NCBI GenBank assembly: GCA_963920705.1
Contig: CAWUCO010000074.1
Span: 682,001-746,000 of the forward strand
Origin: Odiellus spinosus
Taxonomy: Eukaryota; Arthropoda; Arachnida; Opiliones; Phalangiidae
Reading direction: 5' to 3'
DNA: 64,000 bases
Part shown: positions 10,860 through 20,921 of the stretch, piece by piece
Layout of the letters: each line of letters opens with the position of its first letter
How positions within the stretch are numbered: the first letter of the stretch is position 1
Program-made: the position numbers and the translations under genes
Notes under the pieces: generated by a model
What the model saw: the letters and a program-made list of their open reading frames with translations, nothing else
Told to the model about the DNA's origin: nothing
Database searches by the model: none

Positions 10860-12137
10860 ATTTTTGGGGTCGTTTTAAACACCTTAAGGTATTTATTAGT
10901 ACTACCGACGGCGCTTAAACAAACCCTAAGAATTTTTAAGGGTTCTTTTCAATACCATTAGGGCATTTTCGAGTATTTTATGAGTAAATAAGGCCTTTTT
11001 TAAAACCCTAAAAGGTATTATCAAACCAAGCTCGTGAAATTACTTTCCTAAGCCTACTTTTGTCAAATTAGGCTTAACAATCGGAAAACCCCGCGAAATG
11101 AAAACTACGCTGGAGATTTTATTCCAAAATCATTGTAAGTCTTATTATACATATTGTTGATATTAATGTTTTATTGGGATCTTAATTGGAGAAAAGTAAA
11201 ATATCTAATGTCATTAATAGAACGTAAACTAAAACAAGCGCCGCAAGGTTTAAATTGTATTTTTGGGGATTCAAATGTTAACGCTCGGGAGACTAGAACC
11301 CAGCGAATTATCTGTTGCAACCTTGACGAGAGAATAACGCTTGGTGCCGCGTCACTTTTTGGCGGAGGTGATATCTATCTCTGAGTGAGTAACAAACGAG
11401 TGGAAGCTTGTACCTAGCGCACAATAAGCGGTAAGCGCGTTTGAACGGGAAAACGGGCAGTCTCTTTCACCTCCTTCGTTTAAGTATTCTCTCTGTTCTC
11501 TTCATAGTAGAGACGCGACGCGACCGAGCCATCAATTTAGGCGCAAACTTAACTTGTATTTAACTCTTTGAAATCGAAGGTTGCTGAAAGGCAGATTGAA
11601 AGGTAGGCATATCTATTAATTTATATATGTTATAAATTTTCAAGTTTCTAACATATGCAATAATTCCTTCACGAGTATGTTAGCTGCTTAGCATAATCCT
11701 ATCAAGCTTAAGCCTTTGCTAGTTATTTCAACTTGAAGGAGTGAAGGACTCATATTTTTTCAGGAACAAACTGAATGTGATTCTGATATAACTGAAAAGG
11801 GAAAGTTTATTCTGCCGATCACTGTACTAAAAGATAGAATAACATGGTATGGAGTAGGTTTTTAACAACCATTAGGTACGGTTTAAACATGATTAAACAT
11901 AATATAATCAAGAATAAATCTAAACGATGAAGCTAATCCTAATCTTAATTAAAATTAATCACAATTTTACCAATAAAAGTGATTAAATTTATTTAAAGCT
12001 TTATGACTGATTGAAATTTATTGATGATAGAATCAAATTAACTATGATTAGACCAATTATAATTAAAATGGATTTTTCGTGTATTATTAATACTAGATCA
12101 GAATTTAATAATTACTGGATTAATTTCTCTTATTAAT
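10860..12137. other. Left part of the nested element, no supported gene
   Basis: 10860-11040 has ggtatttt/accttaagg words shared with the right subterminal repeats. 11050-11600 is more GC-balanced with a 76-codon open frame (11154-11384) that has no recognisable domain. 11880-12137 is very AT-rich with repeated aattaaa/gattaa words. Nothing firm can be assigned. Confidence 0.35.
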
Positions 12138-12148
12138 AATTCGTATTA
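12138..12148. repeat. Probable LINE target-site duplication, left copy
   Basis: AATTCGTATTA here matches 16510-16520 beyond the LINE 5' end. The word also belongs to the 21-bp minisatellite into which the LINE inserted. Confidence 0.6.
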
Positions 12149-12181
<33 letters not shown>

Positions 12182-12386
12182 TATATCAACAATTCCAAAT
12201 TACATTGCATATCTCGCCCACCCACTAAGCTTAGCTTGTTTCGGGTGAGCGGCTTACTTTACATCCTAACAATTAATATTTGTTTTAGTAGTAAGATTAG
12301 AAAGATTACCAGGTTATAATTACTTGTCAAAAAATATAAATTTACATATGATTACGTAAAGAGAAAAAACAAAAAACAAAAAAATA

Positions 12387-15335
12387 TTACGATAAACGAC
12401 GCATTATGTTATCGATTCCTATATTCTTAATACTTGAGTTAACTATTTTTTTAAATTGGCTGGTTGATTTACTTTTAGTAGAGTTTAACTGCAAAATATT
12501 AAAAAGTTTTGATCCAATATATTGAATGTGCCCTTTACCAATTTCTTTAAATACGCGTGGTACCTTTAGATCACATCGCGCTACTGATCTGGTATATGGG
12601 GGATTTATGGGTAATTCGATAGGATTAATAAACAAAATTGTTTTACGATACTCCAACGCCACACTTAGCACAAAGAGCTCCTTAATATTTAAAACCTTAA
12701 AGTCAGTGTAAGCGAGATTAGTTGGATAGTGGTAATTTTGTTTTAGGCATGTTCTAACTATTCGATTTTGTGTCCTTCCAATTTTATTTAGTAATGACTT
12801 GGTACAGTTCCCCCAACACGTAATATCGTAGGATAGTACAGATTGTACCAACGCGCAATAAACGATCCTCAAAGTACTTTTGTTCAAAAATTTTTTCAAA
12901 AGACTAAATTTATATAATAAGTACCGTAATGTTTTAACCATATTATCAAGGTGAAAATTCCACCTCATATGCTGATCAAAGTGAACACCTAAATATTTAA
13001 TACTCTGCACTCGAGTAATAAGGTCAGTACAGTCACAATTTTCAGTCACAAAATCAGTGATGTTACATTGTTTTTTGTGTATCTTTAAAGTAAACAAAGT
13101 GGGTTGTCGTACTTTTGTTGCTGAAAAAGTAATTGCTTTGGTTTTATTCGAGTTTAGACTTAATAAATCCATATCCAGTAACTGCTTAGCCCTTTTCAAA
13201 CCCAGATTAGTTTTTTGAGTAACCAAATTCCAATTTTCATCAATAAACACTAGGACAGTATCATCTGCGAAAGATATTAGAAAATCAGCGAAGTTAGCCT
13301 CGCAAAAATTATTTATGTATATCAAAAACAATATGGGACCTAATACTGTCCCTTAACTAATTCTTCCGTGCTTAATTGTCCATCAAGTTTGACATATTGC
13401 GTTCTGTTTTTTAAGTAATCTGTGAACCAGTCTAGTGCCAAGCCTCTAATCCCGATATTTTCCAATTTGTTAAAGAGAATTTCATGACTGATTGTATCGA
13501 AAGCTTTCGCGAGATCTAAAAATACAGCCCCAACCTTTTTATTTTTATCTAAGTTTTCTATGATTATGGAATTAAGGAGCGCCATAGCGTTCGCAGTCGA
13601 GGAATTCTCTTGAAATCCAAACTGGGTTTTACAAATTATTCGATATGAGCTTAAATAGTTAACTAGTCTAGTCTTCATGCATTTTTCTATTAATTTAGAA
13701 ATATGGTTTAAGATGGAGATTGGTCTATAGTTACTCAGTAGTCTGTGATCACCTGATTTATATATAGGGATAATTATAGCCTTCTTACAAGTATCAGGAA
13801 ATACTCCAGTCTCGAGACTTAAATTTATTATATAAGTTAGTGGTTGAGTAATATTGTCTCGCACCTTTTTTAGTAGTCCCGTGCTAATGTTATCATTTCC
13901 CATAGAGGAAGTAGTTTTCAAAGCATTGATATGTGATTTCACCTCAGGTGCTAAGAACATGGAGTTGGGGTATCGTTTGCATTCGACTGGTCCTACGTAT
14001 CTATCATCAGGCCTGTCTATTTTATCCGCAAGATTAATACCTATATTGGTGAAGTATTCATTCAAATGACAAGCAGCTAATTCCGGGTTTTTCGCAACAT
14101 CTACATCTATTTCATTCACTTTCAAAGTTTTTATCGTTTTTTTATTCTTAGCACGAGCCAAAACACTGTTAATAATTTCCCAGGTTTTATTACTGTCATT
14201 ACCCGCTTGTTTTATTTGATTATCATATTTCCATTTAACCTTTTTTAAAAGTATACTTAGATAATTTCGGTTTTAATTCTAAGTTAAGCGGATTTTTTAT
14301 AACTTTTTGTTTGATTACATTTCTTTTGTTTATACATCGAATTAGACCTTTAGTAATCCAGGGCTTTATCTTTCTATCCGACCCTTTGTTATTATTAACT
14401 TTTTTAGTCGTTGTAGACAAATTTACATAGAAGTTCAGAGTATCATAGAATTCAGCAATCGCGTCATTAACTTTAGTTTTATTATAAACATTTATCCATG
14501 GCTCAAATCCAATTAATAATTTTAATTTATCATAATCAATAATTTTCAAAGATTTTTCTTTCTCGGGCGTGTTATTCGTTAATAGTGCAATCTTGACGTC
14601 TATCTTGGCCAACGTCGCGAAATGGTCTGTAGTGTATGTTTTTAAGACCATGGTGGTGGGGATTACCTCCGGGGGTGCTTTAATAAAACAGTGATCAAGA
14701 CAAGATTTACTAGTAGGTGTTACTCCAGTATATATGGTAGAAAGCCATTGCCATTTAGGATAGATAAGTACTCATTCGCACTATCATCAGGATCCCTAAT
14801 ATCAATATTCATATCCCCCATAATTCTCACGTTATACTTACTATTAAGACTGATAACGTATCTTTCAAACGAATCTAAAAAAACTCTTTAAATTAGAAGA
14901 GGGAGATCTATAAATTGCAATGACTTTCAGAATACAATGATCGAGATTTAAATCAATGTCTAATAAGCTAATATCGTGAATCTTAACTTCGCTAAAGTTA
15001 AATGAAAAAGAGTTTTTAATAAAAACCAAAATTCCATCATTCTGGTTTAAAAATTGAGTAGTTGAAATGTGGGTGTAATTTGTTAAGTTATACAGGCTAA
15101 TTTCTTTATCTAACAACCAACATTCAGTTAAGATTATCAAGTCAAAGTTCGCTTCAATGCTTTCCAAAAGTACACACAGTTCATTAAAGTTTTTTGAAAC
15201 ACTTCTAATATTTAGATGAAAAAACGGTACACCATTTTTATTTTTATATATTTCGTAAGTCAAATCATTTGAGTAAGCAACTCTCTCTTGTTGCAAATAA
15301 GAAAAGTCAATTTCATCCAAAAAATGTATGGTCAT
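12387..15335 (-). pseudogene. LINE ORF2: endonuclease-reverse transcriptase, four frame breaks
   Basis: The ATG at 15335 (MTIHFLDEID) starts ORF2, 54 bp after ORF1 ends. The AP-endonuclease part shows FFHLNIRSVSKNFNEL, IILTECWL, AIYRSPSSN, then in other frames MGDMNIDI, SCLDHCFIK and TDHFATL. The reverse transcriptase has NYRPISIL, FGFQENSSTANA, VFLDLAKAFDTISH, GTVLGPILF and the catalytic box FADD (about 13265). A CWGNCTKSLLNKI-type tail ends at 12387. Frames change near 14880 (a seven-T run), about 14735, about 14243 (an A-run) and about 13340. At the last one the conserved GVPQ before GTVLGP is missing (ELVK runs into GTVLGP, implying a 13- or 16-bp loss). That lesion removes an RT motif, so the copy is dead; the homopolymer shifts could in part be sequencing errors. 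Confidence 0.87.
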
Positions 15336-15388
15336 TAAAAGGTATACATTTTAATCATTTTATAGACTTAAAAAATTAATTATCTGAA

Positions 15389-16384
15389 TTATATTACTTT
15401 GGGGTTCAAGGTCAAATCATCCATATCTCTTACATGAATAGCTTGGGATCCCTCTTTAACCCTCAAATAAATATGCCCATTTTGAACCCATACAAATTTT
15501 ACACCATTATTTTTGGAGAACATCTTTGCTTCGTATAATAATTTTTTATTAATGGGTGTGAGTTTTTCATTAATAAAAATTCGCTCTTTTTTTAAGGAGT
15601 TGTCAACGTCAGAAGCAAATAATCCTGTAGATTTAATTTTTTTAAACTCCCTAAGCCATACATAAGGGTATTTATCATTAGTAAATTTAATTGCAATAAA
15701 TCTCGGTTTCAATTGATTTACATTTTTAGCCGGAAAGCGGTTAATATCAATAATATCTTTTTTCTTAATTCGTAATCCTAAGGCAACAGCTACATTACCA
15801 GCAATCTCTAAGAAATCTTCATTTTGTTTTTCCTCAATACCAGCTATCTCAACCATATTTTTAAATCGGCTTTGATCAATTTCATTTATTCTAAGATCCA
15901 TTGTCGCAACCTTTTTTTCTAGAACATTGTTCTTTATTTTAAGGTCAGCGTTCTCCTTTTTAAGATTATCTATTAGACCTGTACAGTTCTGCAGATCTTT
16001 ACTAAAATCATCGATTTTATCGAAGCAAAATTGCACTGCCTTTTCAAAGTCTTGCATTTTATTTTCAATTTGGTCTAATTTATTAAGCTTCATATCCATG
16101 TTATTGAGTTTTTCAAATATTTTTAAAAGATGTGTATTATCTGACTCACTGGTTATTTGATCCTCGCCTGCTTCGCCAATTTCACTCAAATTCTTTTCAG
16201 CAGATTTGCAGCTATCGCATCGCCACGTTGTTTTCTTCGAACCAAGCTTTCTAATATTTTCCTCACTTTTTAGAGTAGTACATTTAGCGTGAAAGTACTG
16301 TGCACAGAAACCCTTGCATTGTATAATTTCTTTGATGCCAGCAGAGGCCAGGGAATATTTGCATGAGCCGCAGCTATCTTCCAT
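15389..16384 (-). CDS. LINE ORF1 protein with PHD-type zinc finger and coiled coil
   Basis: Intact 331-aa frame from an ATG at 16384. Residues 5-59 carry a C4HC3 PHD-like finger (C5, C8, C23, C27, H32, C35, C56, C59). Residues about 85-165 are a heptad-rich coiled coil (IFEKLNNMDMKLNKLDQIENK and onwards). Residues about 175-331 form a basic domain resembling the baculovirus FP25K C-terminal-like domain found in many insect LINE ORF1 proteins (RFIAIKF, KIKSTGLFASDV, IFINEKLTPINKKLLYEAK). In this family ORF1 is an RNA-binding chaperone that trimerises and packages the LINE RNA. It is followed after 54 bp by ORF2. It is uninterrupted while ORF2 is broken. Confidence 0.88.
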   Translation of the reverse strand: MEDSCGSCKYSLASAGIKEIIQCKGFCAQYFHAKCTTLKSEENIRKLGSKKTTWRCDSCKSAEKNLSEIGEAGEDQITSESDNTHLLKIFEKLNNMDMKLNKLDQIENKMQDFEKAVQFCFDKIDDFSKDLQNCTGLIDNLKKENADLKIKNNVLEKKVATMDLRINEIDQSRFKNMVEIAGIEEKQNEDFLEIAGNVAVALGLRIKKKDIIDINRFPAKNVNQLKPRFIAIKFTNDKYPYVWLREFKKIKSTGLFASDVDNSLKKERIFINEKLTPINKKLLYEAKMFSKNNGVKFVWVQNGHIYLRVKEGSQAIHVRDMDDLTLNPKVI

Positions 16385-16509
16385 TGTTACGTAGTTAAAC
16401 CGATAAAAAATAACTTAGTAATCTTTTGAAACCGGCCGCGATTAATCTAATCCATCTACAAGGAGCGATCTTTTTTTGCGACCGCTCTCATCGACAGTTT
16501 AAAATTAAA
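16385..16509 (-). other. LINE 5' end
   Basis: About 125 bp between the ORF1 ATG and the junction with the 21-bp repeat. On the minus strand it contains ACTGTCGATGAGAGCGGTCGC close to its start; Jockey-type elements often carry their internal promoter here, but no promoter element is diagnostic by eye. Confidence 0.45.
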
Positions 16510-16700
16510 AATTCGTATTAAATAATTAATAATTCGTATTAAATAATTAATAATTCGTATTAAATAATTCATAATTCGTATTAAATAATTAATAATTCGT
16601 ATTAAATAATTCATAATTCGTATTAAATAATTCATAATTAGTAATATTTAATTCATAATTAGTAATATTTAATTCATAATTAGTAAATAAATAATTCATA
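16510..16700. repeat. 21-bp minisatellite, about 9 copies
   Basis: The unit begins aattcgtattaaataattaa (21 bp), with variants ending in ttcat and later copies of the form aattagtaatatttaattca. Copies start at 16510 and 16531 and continue at 21-bp steps. A single unit also lies left of the LINE (about 12131-12148), so the LINE interrupted this array. Confidence 0.8.
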
Positions 16701-16829
16701 GTAATATTATATAATTCGTAATTCACAATTAGTATTTAATGGTTTATTATTAGTAATTAAAGACTCATTATTAGTACTTAATGACTCATTATAAGTATTT
16801 AAAAATAATAAACTTGTTGTAAAAGGCTT

Positions 16830-17190
16830 ATTTGGAACCCATAAATTTGTGATTAAAACTAACAAATTCATAAAAATGTGATAAAAACTAAACCCATCAA
16901 TTTGTGATAAAAACTAACGTATTCATATATTTGTGATAAAATTCCATTTCTCAAAATCCATAAAACCCATCTTTCTCAAAATGCATAAACGTCTTATAAA
17001 AAGCTTTCTTTTCCAAACTAATGAACTTCTTTTAAAGACCAAAATCATAAACTTGTTATAAACCTCTTTTCCAACCCATAACTTTGTACTAAAATTAAAG
17101 TTTACAAACTTGTAACCTCGTGAAAAACCAATTTCTCAAAGTGCATAAACTCGTGTTAAAACTTTTTTTTCAAATGCATGAAACCATAAT
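16830..17190. repeat. Degenerate ~30-35-bp direct repeats
   Basis: Words such as cccataaatttgtgattaaa, aaatgtgataaaaact and cataaacttgttataaa recur through the stretch. It has no coding capacity. Confidence 0.5.
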
Positions 17191-17309
17191 ACAAATCTGG
17201 ATTTATTTTGATTTTTAAATCATTGTGATGTATGATAACCCATTATTTTGTACAAATAAATCTTCCAGGTTTGCTACTATTTAAATAATGAAAGAAGTAT
17301 CTTTTATTT

Positions 17310-17650
17310 TCCCGAAAAATACCTTATATGGTGCCAATTAGTACCTCTTATGGCCAAAAAGGTATTTTTTCACACCACCAAAGCGAAATTTTGAACTCTG
17401 GATAAATACCTTATTTGGTGCCAATTAGTACCTCTAATTGCCGAAAAGGTATTATTTCGTACCCCTAAAGCGAAGTTTTGAAGTCTGGATAAATACCATA
17501 TATGGTACCAATTAGTATCCCTAATGAGCCAAAAGGTTTTTTTTCGAACCCCAATAGTATTTTTTTGAAGTCTGAAAAAATACCATATATGGTGCTAAAT
17601 AGTACCCCAAAGGTCTTCATTAATACCCCTAAAGTAGGGTATTAATAAGT
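17310..17650. repeat. Subterminal ~87-bp repeats of the nested element
   Basis: Four copies beginning aaataccttatatggtgcca and continuing attagtacctct lie at about 17317, 17402, 17490 and 17578. Each contains ccaaaaaggta and a ttttgaagtctgg-like end. They sit just inside the right terminus of the 10841-17727 element; similar words are fewer on the left side. Confidence 0.65.
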
Positions 17651-17727
17651 ACCTAAAAGGGTGCGCCTGGGGTGGCAAGCAGAAATACCTTTAAAGGTAT
17701 TTATCCGACCCTTTATTTTTTACAGTG

Positions 17728-18619
17728 TAATTAAGAATCAGTTGATTCGTTGAAGAACAGGACATACACCGTACGCACCTAACACATTTAAAAAACGAAT
17801 GCGAATGCGCGAATATTAGCATTAGCAGTTTTACCATTAACGGTTTAGTAGTGAAAAGAAATGACTTGAACCGATAATTACTCTCGTATGGGATAGCTGC
17901 AAAAGTTGAGCACTGGGGTTATGATCCTAAGTTTGAATTGATAGCTCAAGCCTAATGCATTATAGAAATTGTAACTTTTCGGATATCTGGAATATGGGAA
18001 GTGGGTTTGAAAGAAGATATGCTACTGATTCTAGGGGCTTGGTAAGTTTTTAGAACGGGCTATTTGAAGATAATTCCATTCTTACGCCTTTCAGTCATGT
18101 TATTTTAGTTAAATTGGAAATATAATCACGAAAGAAAAAGACCCGCTAAGAAATTATAAAAGCGAGGGCAAAGCCTCCACCCATGCTGGTTAAAATGCAA
18201 TAAAGCTACTCGTGCTTGCGACATTTGGCACTCTTAAAATATTTCCTTTTCTCGTAGAAAATGGATTCCTTGTGGCTACCATTTTCTCGTTTTTACTGGA
18301 AGGCCAGTAACCATCTTTAGTTATAATAAAAGTAGCCATCCTCGTTTCTTTACAACAGCTTTTTGAAGTTTCTTTCTTAAGCTAAATTAGCAACAGTTTA
18401 AAGGGTATGGGACATAAAAAATAACCTTTATCAAAACTGGTTAATAAATCAAATATAAAAAAGTGAAAATGTAAATTCATTTGATGCCAATTATTGCAAA
18501 TCTGTTTGCTTTAGGGCCCACTTTCGAGAAATTCGAGGCCCTTTTCTCCAATTTTGGGACCCCTGTCATATTTTCAAGTAGGCTACAGCCTACTTAGCCT
18601 GAGTGTATCGCCGCCACTG
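17728..18619. other. Right body of the hAT element
   Basis: No transposase frame. The terminal 120 bp (about 18500-18619) hold ttagggcccactttcgag and ctacagcctacttagcc. The left end has gtaggctagagcaagttggg followed by gccc, a loose inverted correspondence beyond the tips. Confidence 0.5.
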
Positions 18620-18627
18620 ACCAGACT
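18620..18627. repeat. hAT target-site duplication, right copy
   Basis: ACCAGACT follows the right CCGCCACTG tip and is identical to 10575-10582. Confidence 0.88.
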
Positions 18628-19239
18628 CTTTCCAACAAGTTGTTTTTGAACGATTTAAACTGTTTAAAATGCGTAAAAAGTATCAAAACTCACCAAAGGT
18701 TTCGCGGTAATTTTCAATTAATTATCAAAGCTGCACACTATAGTCTCGCTTAGCCTAAATCTGTTTCTAAGAAATTTTAGATTGGAACATTTCACGAGAA
18801 AAGTTAGTTGCTGATGCCATTATTATATCATATAAAAATGGCTCATGAACTGAACTAACTCTTGTGGGCGCGCTATTTATCGAAAATGACCATATCCGAC
18901 CCATCACTAAATAACAATAGATATGGACTAATTAGGAACTGGAGAGGTTAAACGGTTTGTTCCCCTTTAGTCCAAAAACGTTGGCCCAGTGGGGGCTTCA
19001 TAGACCAAATATGATGAATTCCCAATTCGTCCAGACCAAAAATTCCGCTTCCCATTTCACCCGAAACGTTTTCACCAATTCCCCTTTGAACCAAAATATT
19101 CCTGCTGCATTTTTTAATTCTAAATAGATTACATTAAATGTTAATTTAAGCGTTTTAGAGTTTTATTCATTTGAAAAATGGAAATCGAATGGATTCAATC
19201 GTCTAGAGAACAAATAGTCCCGGTAGTTCGCGGGAAAAT
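18628..19239. other. Non-genic stretch
   Basis: A run of ttcccctttagtccaaa, aattcccaattcgtccagac and aattcccctttgaacc words at 18955-19095 suggests a weak ~40-bp repeat. Nothing else is supported. Confidence 0.35.
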
Positions 19240-19910
19240 TGGGTACGGTCAAGGAAGGTTGGGTTCGGTTTGGGAAGGTTCGTTTAGGGAAGGTTATCTT
19301 CGGTGAGGAAAAGTTGGGTTCGGTTAGTTAAGGTTGGGTTCGGTTAGTTAAGGTTGGTTTAGGCTAGATAAGGTTTGGTTGGATTCGGTTAGGTAAGGTT
19401 TGTTTGTGGTTGGTTAGGTTGGGCTCGGTTTGGTAAGGTTGGGTTAGGTTTGATTAGGTTTGGTTGGATTCGGTTAGGTAAGGTTTGTTTGTGTTTGTTT
19501 AGGTTGGGTTGGGTTCGGTTAGGCTGGGCTCGGTTTGGTAAGGTTGGGTTTGGTTAGGGTTGTGATAGTTAAATATTAAAATTATGTATTTTTTTTGGAA
19601 AATGAATATAAAATAAGCTTTGAAAATGCCTTTCCTTGAAAAAATTGACAAATTGGGACGATTGGGTGTAGGCTTAGTGGAAATTAGGTCAGTTTGGATT
19701 GGGATAGTTTGGATTGAGCCAATTGAGATTGGGCGAAATGGGAATCGGGCCAAATATTTTGGGCAAATCGGGGTACAACCGTTTAAATCTACGACCAGCA
19801 GAAGAAACTTTCAAATCTCATAGGCTTGGGATAGGCTGGGACGGGTTTGGTTTGGGTTACATTTGGTTAGTTTGCGTTGGGTTCGGTTGGATTGGAAGTC
19901 TATGGGATTT
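19240..19910. repeat. GGTT-rich degenerate repeats
   Basis: Dense GGTTNGGTT words (ggttgggttcggttaggt, aaggttgggttcggtt) fill 19240-19560 and thin out to about 19910. They are TTAGG-like on this strand but irregular. The open frames here are translations of the repeat and are not genes. Confidence 0.6.
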
Positions 19911-20560
19911 TAATATAGAGTTTTGATAATTTCACGCATTTGCTTAACGTAAAATTTTTTAAGTATTTTTCGGAACCCCCTGGATACTAATTAGTCAATG
20001 ACTATTTTTATTTAGTGGGGATTTGAATATCGTCATCTATTTCTTACAAACATCTCTTTTGGTTCACACGCTCTTCAAGAAATTGACTCGTTTTAAAAAA
20101 ATATTCTTAATTTTCTTTGAGACTAATTTCGTAATTTCAATAATTAACCACGAATATCTTTTAATACTTTGGGAAAATGTAATATTTTTAGTCTTGTTTT
20201 ACCATTCCAAATTGCTTAAAATAAATTGTTTCCATAGGCTAGTATCTCTTTTATGAATTAATTCTAGCAAATACCTTAAAACTGCAGCCGAAACATTGTA
20301 ACGTAATGAATATGACTTAAAAATACAAATAAAAATCGGCAATTCGCTTTATAAAGTTAAATTTAGGTGATTAAAAATTTTGTTTTTCTAAACAACAAGT
20401 TTTCGTAAATATTTCACAAAATAATTTTTGGCTAATGCTCATTTTACTTGGCCATTAAATTATTATGAGGGAATCAAATCTTTTGTTGATAAGATAGAAT
20501 CTTTGCGTTCCCGGGAACTTAACTTTTTTAAATTCCATCGGATATATTTAAGCAGAGATT
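19911..20560. other. AT-rich stretch, no gene seen
   Basis: Long open frames here are AT-rich, low-complexity translations (Phe/Leu/Ile/Lys) with no domain. Confidence 0.35.
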
Positions 20561-20569
20561 CTTGTCTGA

Positions 20570-20700
20570 TTTTATCGAATCCTAGTGCTGGTTTTTCGAT
20601 CGGATGGGATTGTCCCACTGGACCGAATCCGCCAAAGTGCGGGTTTTCGGTCGAATGGGATTTGGTTCGGTCGAATGGGATTCGGTCCAATGGAATAGGA
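20570..20700. repeat. GGTCGAATGGGATT repeats
   Basis: The motif cggtcgaatgggattYggt occurs twice (about 20649 and 20669), with gatcggatgggattgtccca upstream. The inverted form is at about 9978-10000, so this is a dispersed repeat. Confidence 0.5.
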
Positions 20701-20921
20701 GCGTCCAGACGTGAGGTCCATCTAGGCTTTTGGTTAGGATTGGTCGGTTAGGTTAGTTTCCAGGTTAAATTAATAAGAGTTTTCAGGTTAGGATAGGTTA
20801 GGCTACTTCTATGAAGTTCAAATACATTTTATAATTTATTTTTCCTTTTTTTTATTGAGTCTTTTTGAATGAGATAATAGACCAAGTAGACATTACACCA
20901 GATATGAGGTTATGTATGGTT

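Larger units (their letters stand above)
12149..16509 (-). mobile_element. Near full-length LINE (Jockey/CR1-like), minus strand
   Basis: On the minus strand the order is 5' UTR, ORF1 (16384-15389), ORF2 (15335-12387, frameshifted), short 3' UTR, then a poly(A) tail seen as a T-run at about 12149-12176. The 11-bp AATTCGTATTA occurs at 12138-12148 and 16510-16520 and can be read as the target duplication. The LINE landed in a 21-bp tandem repeat containing that word, so the exact duplication length is ambiguous. The domain order (PHD-type ORF1; AP endonuclease plus reverse transcriptase in ORF2) fits the Jockey/CR1 group; the clade is not settled by eye. Confidence 0.88.
10841..17727. mobile_element. 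Inverted-repeat DNA element nested in the hAT copy, itself split by a LINE
   Basis: The left tip CACTGTAAAAAATTAAGG faces the right tip CCCTTTATTTTTTACAGTG, an 18-bp inverted repeat with few mismatches. TA flanks both sides (10839-10840 and 17728-17729), consistent with a 2-bp TA duplication. Subterminal sequence on both sides is rich in ggtattttt-type words. Without the LINE it is about 2.5 kb with no recognised transposase, so it is non-autonomous. The superfamily is not certain: the TA duplication suggests Tc1/mariner-like, while the CACTG tip also fits other groups. Confidence 0.65.
10583..18619. mobile_element. Non-autonomous hAT-type element split by nested insertions
   Basis: The left end starts CAGTGGCGGTGCC and the right end is the inverse, ATCGCCGCCACTG. 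CAGTGGCGG is a familiar hAT-type tip, and the exact 8-bp duplication ACCAGACT on both sides confirms one insertion event. Only about 258 bp (10583-10840) and 892 bp (17728-18619) belong to the hAT element itself. They contain no transposase, so it was mobilised in trans. The rest of the span is the later insertion at 10841-17727. Confidence 0.87.

Noticed and set aside
11154-11384. 76-codon frame as a gene
   Set aside because: No domain, no splice support, and it lies within the nested mobile element.
13854-14069. Plus-strand frames inside the LINE
   Set aside because: They are antisense shadows of ORF1 and ORF2.
20463-20751. Overlapping frames on both strands at 20.4-20.75 kb
   Set aside because: Both are translations of the GGTCGAATGGGATT repeat and AT-rich flank.
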